A stretch of 64,000 bases of DNA, from positions 57,830,069-57,894,068 of the forward strand of contig NC_060254.1 of assembly GCF_921293095.1 (NCBI RefSeq), written 5' to 3'. Positions 33,201 to 45,200 of this stretch are shown one piece after another (within the stretch, counting starts at the first letter, position 1; each line of letters opens with the position of its first letter). Below the pieces are notes generated by a model, which worked only from the letters and a program-made list of their open reading frames with translations, searched no databases and was not told the origin of the DNA. The DNA is from Ischnura elegans. Its lineage: Eukaryota > Arthropoda > Insecta > Odonata > Coenagrionidae. The position numbers and the translations under genes are program-made.

Positions 33201-36200
33201 TTATTTTTTAAGGGCTAGAATTCCATTTCAGATTCCTGAAACTACATTGATGCATTTAATATTACAAATAACAATTAATGCTATGAGTGAATTATTATCC
33301 ACGGTGATTATAGAACTTGATCTAATTTATAAAAAATCTTTTGTTTGAGAGAGTGAGTTACATTGAAAGTCTGTATCATGACATTACTGAAGTTCAGGGC
33401 ACAAACCTCTTTGATAAAAAAAAGGAATTTTACCCCTTCACTAATACACTTTTTCTTTCGTTGAACTGGTTATCACTTCATACATATTTGAAGAATGAAA
33501 CCAAATACATATTAATCAATGTAAATTTTATAATCATCACATTTTTGTTATTCACCAGTCCAAAGATTTACCCATATAATAAGTGAGATTACATTAAACA
33601 TTATATTAGTACCAGCAGTTATATAGTTAATTAATACGTAAAAATACTATTACAATTGGCAATCTATCATAGGTTAATGCAGTGATCTGGTGTTTATAGT
33701 TCATTTCATCATTTAGGAGTTTCACCATCTACCAACAATAACCAAAGGACTGTATGTAACTTTACTGGCATAAACTTTCATAAATGGATCAAACCGACAT
33801 AACAATAGCATGATTCTTAAATTTTTGTGTAAGATATGCCAACATTGTAGGGCAGTGGCATGTTTACATATGCCAAAACATTATGGTCAAAGCGCCAAGA
33901 TAATCACATAGAAAATGCATTAGTAAATGGATAAGGAAACTTTGATTCGACATTTACATAAATTTAAAAAAGGGTTGTAGGGATATTATGGGTACACACA
34001 TCTAGGACGATTCTAGAAAATTCAGTAATCACAATGAACGAGGTGTAGGCGGTGATTTGTCTTTTACATCAGTCTATCCTCTCGTAGAGAAAAAATTACT
34101 ATCTTTTGACATGAAAAACGTTGAGTAATCACCTTTAAATAAAATATTTCAGGAAAGTGTAAATTTGTTTCTATTCCAGGGTAGCTAAGCAAGATATATA
34201 GAAGCATAGTCTTTTCTACAGTCCATATGCAGTTCTTTTTTACCATGATCATTTTTCAAATTATAGCTTGATATAGGCATTGGGCAGCTAACAGGTTTTA
34301 AGGACATTTGAAGAATTTTATGATATAAAACCAACACAAGATCTAAATGCAAAATTCAGGCAGGAGCTGAAAGCAGGTGACAATTGAGAGACTACACCAC
34401 AGAATCTTCATCGCCTGTCCAATGACGTAGTAAGACATAAGTGATTTCTGCAATTGAAAATAAATTAAAAGTAAATTTCGCCATAAAGATCTTATCATGA
34501 GCATCAGGATGAGCAATTACATATCTTCAAATCTTCACAGATTCGACATCGACAACGAGAAACATGTCACTAACAACATACATAAACACATGGAACAAAA
34601 CTATGTATTTGCCACAGCTCCTCAGCTATAATTGCCATTAAAGACACAGAGACACGTGAGCACTATGAAAAACATCAATTAATACTCATGACCATAATAA
34701 TGGAAAACAAAACCATTACTTTTTCCATACATTTAATTTAACTGAACGGATCTGATATTAGACACACAGGTCAATCTCAGATGTAGGTGTAAGATAAAAA
34801 ACTCATCTTTTAACAACCAGCCAGTAAATAGAAGTGTGCCGGAAATGATTTATTTTTCTTACTAAACATACCATCATGAGTAAAGCATCCACGTATTAAT
34901 GGCTTTTGGGTAATGTTAGTTCTACTTCTGACTCTTCATTCCATAGTCTTGGATTGATAAGGAATTCTCTGATAAGACAAAAAATAACCATCCCTGATGA
35001 CATCAGCATTTCAATTTCCTTCATGTTAATTTTTTTCCACTCAACAAATGACTAATTTAAGAACTTCCGTGAACATAAAAGAAAAAAGACAGAAAATTAA
35101 GATGGTCTATACATATTTCTAAAATGTGTGATGAAAGCTGAAAACAAAAATGGATATTTAGAGGATGATTAATTCTTTTTGTTTGTTTGATAATTGAAAA
35201 GTTTGATATTTGATAATTTGTCTTGAAAATATTGGAGATGAATCAATAAAAATATTTTTTTAAATCAATCAGTTCTATTGCAGAAGCTTCAGAATTTTAC
35301 TTTTGCATCTACTGAGATAGATAATTTTTATAAACTAACATACTGCAATGCTGATATTATATTTTTGTTTAAATTATTAAATAATTTTATTATATGTCCA
35401 ACATTACTGCAGGCAATTCACTTTTACAAACCCAAAATAATATGTTCTCAAAAAAATAATTTATGTCACCGAGATTTTTCTGGTGCATACTATCATAGTC
35501 CGACAGCAAAAATGAAGCATGAAGCTAATGAACTACCATGTGAGACAGATTTATTTAGTGAGAATTGTATACTGTTGTACAATACCTTATTAACTGTAAT
35601 AAATAATCTTATAATATAATTGATTGATTGTACCATTATATTGAACAATCGCCAATAAATTCAAGACTTATACAGGGATATTCTATGGAGGTTTCTAATT
35701 GGCAAGAAAGCTGCTGATGAGAAGAGAGAGAAAATAGAGAGAGGAGGGTTACTGACCAGTGGTGGCTATGGAGGGTGGTGCCATCGAGGTGGGTGGAGGC
35801 GTGTGCACACTAGGGCTGGTCGAGACGGCGGAGGCCTGAGGCACTGGCGGAGGAGACTCATCCATGAAGGAAGATTCCGAAGGATACTCAAATGTTTTCG
35901 TTGCTTCATCATTGAATGTGATGCGAGGCTGAAATGGGAGAAAAGAAAGAAGAGTCAGTCTCCTGGATCCAAGCACCACTTATGGCGCACACAAATCTAA
36001 AATAAATTACTAACAATAATTTTATAATATAATTCCTCGTTCCCAATTGATACTAACCTACGAAAAGAAAATTTACTATGATCATTCCTTAATGACACTT
36101 TATTAGCAGCAATGCTTTTGACAAACATGCTATCAGCATCATTTATACTGACATGACTGTAAAAAACCATGGTCGGTAATAAAGTGTTAGCATGGAAAGT

Positions 36201-39200
36201 ACAAAGTAAATTTTCTTTTCCAATATTGTGGATCTACAAAGTTTAGTCACAAACGTAAAACAGTTATATCAATATTTTGAGACAAAGCACAAGATGTAGA
36301 AATAGATACTATTTATAATAAATCTATTAGGTATAGAAAGAAAATTTTCAAAATTATTAGGGCTAATCAGAATTTTTCTTCAATTCAGTTCAATGCCCAC
36401 ACAGTTCACACATGCATACGACAGTAGTGGGAGAAAGTTTTTATAAAGAGTATAATATCCAAAAAAATATTTGCAGAGTTTCATTTGACAGAGACCAATC
36501 CTAGCAAGAGCACAATCATTAGAGAGCAAAAGACAGTAAGAAGCATTGAATTTTACATTTCTAATGGCAGCTTTCATTGGATTACAACCAAACGACCCAA
36601 GACTGATGTAAATTTTTAGTAAAATAGAAATCAAAATCAAGTCTTTATTTTGGAAATAGGACATTAATAAATGAATGCAATAGCACCTACTGGAAACTTC
36701 CATTGAGTTTTATAGCAATCAACAGCATACAATGATGAAGAATCATTTATTAGGAAAATAAAATATATTGATGATATAAGATTGAATTATTAAGTACTTT
36801 TCAATGAATTTACTTCAGACTCACACCATGCATATCAGCACACTGGCTTACTAACACGAACAGCCCTAGCAAAACATAGGGGTATGCATGGCGCAGTGAA
36901 CATGGTTATGCCACATTGCGTTGAAACACATAGTGCAAATATAAATAAATGATGTGGAAATTATTAAGTTTAATTTAATCATGAATATCCAACATCTCCT
37001 CTAATTGTAAGTAACATCTTAAAGCAATAAATTATATAGGAATATACCACTCCAAGTAATACTTAGGAGTATGGGGGTATTGCATACCCACATGGGTAAG
37101 CAGGAGTTGCAGAGGCCCTCCTCCAGAAAATATTTAAGAATAATGGTTCAAAATGGCGAGTTTTACTGCTTTCTGAGGGATATTTGATTAATCCTAACAC
37201 TATGCTATAAGTAATAATGATCCAATTGAGTAAAATGGATTATACTTAAAAATTTCTCTGAGCTCTGGGGGGCGGTTTATCCCCCAAAACCCCCCTCCCC
37301 CCGCTGCGCCACTACCTCAGAAAACCTTTTGCACTCATTTCATTGCATAGGATAGTCTGAGGTCAGAGTAGGAACGCAGGCAAGCCAGTAGTAATAATAA
37401 TGATTCATTACGACTACAGGCACTCTACCTGTTAAGGCAAGTTATTCATAGAGCATTTTACAAAAGATTTTAAGGATGAATAATACGGGGGTAGGGTGTG
37501 GAGAGGAAATTTTGAGGAAGCGACATTACTGCAACAGCAGGATGACGCATAGGAACGGATCTTGAGGAATCATCCGAAGGAGAAAACGAAGGTGGAAAGC
37601 CTGCTTATTCACATCGGGCTGAGAATATTAGCAGATAGAAATTAACAACAACCTCAAATATAGTTACGGAACTTTTTGGGTCACCCTCCGCCTACGTTGA
37701 CAAGTTATTGGGGTCAACACAACAACAATTAACACTTCGATTTAACGAGGACACGTTTTGGCGCCACCATCGCTTCAACTATTCACGACGGTCGTGGACT
37801 AGGAGTAAAAAAAGTATCTTCATTCTCTTCGGTCGCGAAATTCAGTTCCACCGCCAAAAAGACTTCGCCAACAATAAGCCCCAAAAACTCAACTCCCCAG
37901 CGCTGAGAAGGAGATTATTAAAATCATAAGGTGAGAAGGGTGGAACAATTCGATATGTTGTGGTCTATAGGGTGGTTTCCTATTATTTTTTTATGACTAA
38001 ATCGAAATATTATCACTCCTGGAGTACGCATTTCACGATTTTAGATTTTTAAACGACATTATTTTTCGCGATTAAATGAAAAGTGAACATTTTCAAGCGC
38101 GCGATTACGCGACGGCTAACAATAGTAAGCATGTAAGTATGAATGCTGGGAAAAGCCCGTGTGACGTCATTCTGGTTCCTGCTGCTGCCGTGTGAGGTGA
38201 CCTTGGGACGAGGATATGTGCGCCGCTGCGATTCAGGCTGTTAGCAGGTAGCAGAGTACCCTGCTAGCAGGTAGCGCTTGGCTTAAATAAGGATTATTAA
38301 TACCTTATCAAACGAAGGAAACTTTCCGACCACAGGCAATTTTAAAAGGTGATTATTAAGAGATGTTTCCCTGAGCTCTGTGCCTCATACATGCATTGGT
38401 AATCTCAGACGATGTAAAACTCCTATCTACTCGTATAGAAACCAGGTCCCTGTGACGTCACGTGGAGTGGCATCGCATGGGCGCCAATCTGGCCTTTTTC
38501 AAATGCGGTTAAAATTTACCTTTGTCATTCGTCTAAACTGAGATTTCTAAAACCAAATAATTTGTAAATTATGAATACACTAATGGTGGGTAACGAATCG
38601 CAATAAATGCCGTTCGTTTTCTTTGATAAAGGAAACTACCCTATTGCAGAATGATGAAAATCAAATGGGCAGACCGAGTGAGAAATGAGAAAGTTCGAAA
38701 ACTAGTGGAAGGAAATACAGTGAAACTCGTTTATCCGGATAAACAAAAATTCGGACACTATAAAATACATAGAAAAAATGTACTTAGTTCTTGTTTACAA
38801 AGAAATCGTCGATCTACACTACACAATAACCTACACACAGGAAAAAAAATTTAATCAGTTTTTAGCTTACAAAGAAATCGCCTATCTTTCTTTGTTTTAA
38901 ATTTGTGTGACGATTAACTGCTGCACTATCGCGTAATCGTTTGATTACCTTCAGTTCCTTAAGTTCAGGCGGTGCAGTGTGTAATCTTATACGATACATT
39001 TCGAGGAATATTGGCTCAGATATTTGATCTAGATAATCGAGGATCTACTGTATAAGTCTCAACGCCCAAAAAGAAAAGATCGGACAAGTAAATCATCCAC
39101 ATGATAAGGCATTATGGTCTGATAAAGACTATCGCTGAAGGGTATGTGCACGGCAAAAGAAGATATGGAGGAAATAAATATTCTTTAGAATAACGGATGA

Positions 39201-42200
39201 ATAATTAAAAAGGGAGAAAATATACAATTACGAAAGGTTAGCTAATTGGTAAGTTGACTGAAGTGCTGCATCAAACTAAACATATTATCATTGACCTATT
39301 ATGATGATAGAATATAATAAATCGGTGAATATTTACCAATCACGAAAATAAAATTTACCACAGTAACTACTTTGGCTCAAAATACGATGCTAAGAGAAGT
39401 CATGCTTGTGTATGTGAAATCTACCACAACCACAGATATCGGATATCCATTTGAAGCCACATGCTCTTCGTATACGGGAAGAAAGTGACGGGCGAAATAT
39501 TTTATCCCGAGGAAAATTTCAACTGAAAGAGAAAAAGGAGAACGCGTAAACCCAAAGGTTCACGTAACAAATACGATGGGATAATTATGAAAAACTGACA
39601 GACTGCGCCCGTCTTAAATTATGTTGTCGCTTCTTCGGATTTCATCACACCATCGATGACAGGTCGCGAATTGGATCAAACTTGGAATACATCGCATTTA
39701 CTGAATGCGGTCCCAGAAATTTATTAATATCATTAATTCAAATAATAATTAATTCAAAAGAAAGCCGGCGAATATTAGCCTAAAAATATTGTTAAACACT
39801 CATCAGATTATAAAAGTACCGTAAAATAATCGATTATTATACTTCTCAATTCCAAAGCTTTAAAATCAGATTTTTGAAGTGCCTCTACAGTCCATACTCT
39901 TTATCTTAAAAGAACCAGAAACTTACGATATCTATGCATATTTTCCACCGAACTTTCCAGAAATTCGTGACATCAGAACTAACGATTAGCGTCATGTAAT
40001 TTATCAGCTACTGTGATGATATCTTTTCTTGCCCATAGACAGGTCTCTCTACAATCGCATACCGGCAAAATTACACGGAACACTAAAAATATCTTGCCAT
40101 AAATACGTTTTCCAGGCGTCTCTTTAAGGACATACAAAATTTTCTGATTTTTATGTTCAATTGCATACTGATAAGTATAGAAAAACGCCTTCAAATTTAT
40201 TGGATCGCGGTCGACAAAACGCAATGAGAAGAGCTTACCTTGAATTTTCCACGTGAATGGCATATAATTTGTGGCTCATTTGAAAATTATGATTAGAATC
40301 AGCGGCTCGAGTTTAAAGGCCTGTTTACACATTAAATTAGCTCGTGTAAGTTAATGTCTAAATGTATGAACGCGAGAATGAACGCCAAAATGCTCCGTGT
40401 AACCACGAAACTTGTGCGAATGCATGAACAGAAAATAGAACCTGTTCTAATTTGATTGATGCATTTGTACATGCTCCGTTCCGGTCCACAAAATCCTTCA
40501 TGCACTCAGACATTTACTGTTACGTGTTAATGTATCGTGTAAACAGGCCTTAAGACATGCAGCGAGCGAAATCGAAACGGATATGAAGGGAAAAGAAGAA
40601 ATAAAATCCCGCTAATGAAGATTTTAAAGATAGAAAGCAAGTGAGAAAATATGCATTTCTAGTCCTGCGGGGGTCAAAGACCGCTTCCGTCACGCTGTTG
40701 ATTAGGCTAGTAGGGTATGTGTACGATTATTGATTTCTCAACAACGCACGCGGCGAGGAGAATCCCCAGACCACTTCCTGCAGGGGCCGGCTTCAAAAGG
40801 CATAATCGGGAAGCTCACAAGTGCTGTTGACGAATTGGAAATGACATTAAAGACGAAAGCACAACACGTTTATAGAATAATAGGCATCACATTCGCAGCG
40901 ATGTGATGAAACGAGGTATAAGGAATTGAATTACTCTTAACGACAACATCTCTGGTGATTTTTACTGATGATCGATGCATCAAAAAAATTAATTTTTAAC
41001 TTGTAACCTACTCTAAAGCTCGTGCGAGTAACCGCCACATTATAGTAATGAGAAGCGAACATTAAAATCCGTCGCGCGCTGCTCAAAAGGCAGCAACACT
41101 GACCTCATCAACAGGTGTGAATTTTTTGTAGAACATACTTAATTATGCCAATAGGGCCCAAATAAAACATTTTGATTTTTATTTTATGCAATTAAAATTA
41201 ATTAAAAATTAAAATGCTGATTTGCATGCAAGTACTCCCCGCTTGAGAAAATATTGAGGGAAATTGCACCAAATACAGGGGCAAAATAAAAAGTAATTGT
41301 AACCTTAATTTTAATCTTACTGGCATCTTTTACAAAGAATAATTATTGTAATTTGTTAAAGACGCTAAACAGAGCTGTGCCGGAGAATCCAAAACTCACC
41401 TCAACCGGCCAACTGACAATAAAATTTAAACATGACCCATATGTTTCCGATGCCAGTGAAAGCAAACGTTTGTGTGAATTAATAAAATGTGTGAATAAAT
41501 TTTTAGCAGACGGTTCAACAAGGAAAAACAGTAGTTAAAATTTATACATGATTAAATAAACGTCGATTTTCTATTTGTTTTCTATAATTATATCTTTTTT
41601 ATATTCTTCATTACATCGAGAAGCATATTTTCTCCTTTTTTATTTTCATATACCTTTTTTTGCTATACATAAATACTATCGAGCACCTCTCAGTGGTACT
41701 ATTATTGGTTCGATTGGATTCCACGTATTTTGTGTTTCACATTATCATTCCACACATTGATTAATTGTAACCTTTCGTCCACGGTGATGTTTTTTTTTTC
41801 CTCCAAGCTAATTTGTACTGCTTCTTTTACGATTCGGTCCCAGCATTTAGCAGTAGGGTTCCCGTTGATAACTTCCTTCACATTTAGACAAAGGACGGTC
41901 AAATGAAAATTATATTTGAAGGACAAGTGGTAAAAAAGAATGGAAGACGAATGCATACATGTCATGAAGGATGTGAAGCAGATGTTTTGTGAGTGTAAAA
42001 AGACTGGCTGATGGTGGATATAATTGGAGAGATCCGTCAAACAAGTCTTTGCTGGGGTGTAACTACGGGGGGATGAGGGGATAGACTCCCCCCCATCCTC
42101 CCCAAAGACTGTGAGAAATAAAAAAATATTGAAAAATATTGTCTAGTTTAAAATATAATAACTGCATCCGCTTAAAGTTCAATTTTTTGCGACAAAATGG

Positions 42201-45200
42201 TGCAAAGTGTATTTCCTGGCATGTCATTTTTCTAACATTTTACCAGATTTTGCTTGGGGGGGATGAGGAAAGGGTCGCCACCCCACGCCATCCCATCCCC
42301 CCCCAGGGTACATTCCTAGTTACGCCACTAAGTCTTTGAATTGATTAATGACTTTTTATTATTTATTTCCAACTTCCCCGTAAATAGCACATAGAGAACA
42401 CACTTACGTTGGGGGTCCCAACATTAACAATGCACAACACAAGCATCAATGCCCTGGGACCAACAACCCTGGTGGTACTCGAACCCATGATCCTTGATTT
42501 GGCAGGCAAGGGCTCTACCCCACCGCCACTAAGGTCGGCAATTCGTGTGCGTTATTGTTAAGTTAAACGGCATTAAAAGTTAGCAAACATGACCGTGGAT
42601 CGGCTACAGCTGTTCAGGAGGTCCGTCAGCCTTCCTCGCTTTTTTTAATGGAAGGTTGGCAGCCATGGGCGAGAGACTCGCCACTCTTCGTATGGTTTTC
42701 GCTCCAGTTTCCACGCAACGGTGAACTATGAAATGGACAAGCGTCCAACTTGATCATGATGATGAACACGCCGCTGCTGGTTTCGCGTGGCAGGGGAGTG
42801 ATTTCAACGCCGGCGCAGTCAAACCGCCCGCCCGCAATGCAAGGCGATCGCGTGTTCTTCCGAAAGACAAGGGAGGATTATTTGAAGATACTGCTTGTAC
42901 CTCATAAGGCCCCGGGTACGATACGAGCGGCGAGTTACGAAACCTTCAAATCTATCGATGGGGGCATATTTAATTTATAACTAGCAGGCCACCCGGCGTA
43001 GCTCGGGAAGGATAGGTAGTACCCAGAGAGGTGAGAAACTTGGAATTCATGCTCATATAAAACATTTTTACATTTCTTTTTGAGAGGCGTTATTTCCCGG
43101 CAGGATGTCAAACCACAGAAGTTGCATGACGTGACGTAACAAACGTCAATAAGAAAATGAATCAAAGTACGTGTGGGACACAACCAGAAGTAGCACTACG
43201 GGGTTTGGGAGCATGAGATGTACCTGAGCACTAACTTTGGTTGCAATCCATTTAGCCGTATGGAAACGCATAGCGGACAGACAAACATATAACTTCTTTT
43301 CTGCATATAGATAGATGAGATATGACGATGCTGTCGACCATCGCGAACTTATTGAACTGTAATCTGAAATCCCCCAATGGGCACAAAACGACGATCATGC
43401 GTGGAGCTGTGAGTGGGGACTAGACTAGACTAAAATCTGAGAAAATGAGCGACAGTACATATCTTGAGTAGACATCCAACTATCCCTCGGTACACATTAT
43501 GGATGGAGCTAACATAAATGCGTCAGAGGAAGCCAAATATCTGGGAGTTCCCGCTTTCGTAGGGAAAACACACAAAACTCTTTTTGGAGTATCTCCGAAG
43601 AACCTCGGGTACGTCAATCCCTTTGGGAGAAGTTTTTCGGATGAAAAAGTGAAAGACAGGTGCTACTTCGCACTCATTAGGACGAACCTCGAATATGCGG
43701 AAAGCATATGGGATCCGGCGCAGAAAGATTAAATCCGTGAACTAAATAAAATACAAAGGAAAGCTGCGTTATCCATAAAAAAACAGCTAAGAGCCAACAG
43801 AGAGGAGCGAACTTAACGAGGGGTTCAGGGATTTAGGGAACCATTACGGGACTCTACGCTTAGGATTTTCAGGAATGGAATAGTCCCAAAGGTTTTCTAA
43901 TAGTTTGCTATTAATTTTTACTATAGAATTAGCGAATATATTAAGTGCACTTTTCATCACCGTTAAAATGGGAGTAATTTAAAGATGAATAGAATTTGCG
44001 CGTTTGCGCGCGGGCAAGAAACTCAGAAAGGCAGTCAATTTGCTTTAGGTGAAAACTTTGGAAATTTGAAGGAGAAAAACCATCACCAGGGACGAAGGGT
44101 TACAATTAATAAATGGGTGACAGAATAATGTTTAACACAAAATATTGAAATGACATTACATTAAAAATACAAAATATTAAACACAGAATATTGTTTAGAC
44201 TGAAGATCTAAAGGCCCCTGATTCGTTCACGGGTTTCGGCAAATATTTTTGCCGCCCTCGGTGGCGGCAGGGTAAAGTCCTCGCCTGCCAAAAAGGAGGT
44301 CGCGGATTCGAGTCCCTCCTGGGTTAGTTGCCCCTATCCAGAGTATGGCTGTTTGTGTACGTTAAATTATTAACAGGTTAAAAACCTCGATGTTAAAGGC
44401 CGTAAAGAGCTATTTTCGGTAGTATGGAAATAAATAAACAAATACGAGGAATCCAATCGAACCAATCAGATCCCACCTGAAGGGTGATCGATATTTTATA
44501 CTGCAAAAAAAGATAAGAAAAGAAAAAAATGAGAAAATGTGCTCCTCGAGGCAATGAAAAATATAAAATATATTATAATAAAAAAATAAATAGGAAAGAA
44601 AATTGACTGCCGAAGATTCTCTAACCCGCGCGCAAACACGAGAGAAGATTATTCGTTCTATTGTCAAGAAAGTGTTAAATCTTGCATACGTTAAAGATCT
44701 TTTCGAATATGCCAGTTGCTGATACACTAAAGAGCTCCTAATATTTTATTTATGAGTTTATTATCGCAAGTTTGGATTTTCATTAAGTGCAATGCGGCGA
44801 TGTGCATCCAAACGGGAGAGGCGTACGATAGCAGAGGCTTCACTTTCTCATATGGAAGCACACCTTTTTTATATAAAATTTGTCCGGCGATTTGAATTTT
44901 ACAATACTTTGCGTGAATTACGTTTTACGCTAAACGATTACTTCGTGAACTTTCCGAAACAAATTCTTCCATGGAGCGGGAAGCTGTATAATAGCATTGT
45001 TGGTGGTTTTACTGTTACAAAGACAGTAAAACTGAGATAAAAATTGCAATCCAAATGATGAAACAATAACGGCCTTCGCAATTATACCAAATGGTGCTTG
45101 GCAGTGGCGTGACTAAGAATATTCTTTAGGGAGGGGGGGATTAAGGGCCTTTGGAGGAGGGATGAGAGGGGTTAGCGGGGGCTACCCCTCCCCCCAGGAT

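Noticed and set aside
39979-40263. Minus-strand frame of 94 residues
   Set aside because: No recognisable motif, no splice context and no homologous block elsewhere in the window; could be chance in AT-rich DNA.
44251-44330. Candidate tRNA-Gly(GCC) gene
   Set aside because: The anticodon arm and B box look right, but the acceptor stem does not pair and a repeated non-tRNA body follows, shared with 11.2 and 42.4 kb. It is a SINE.
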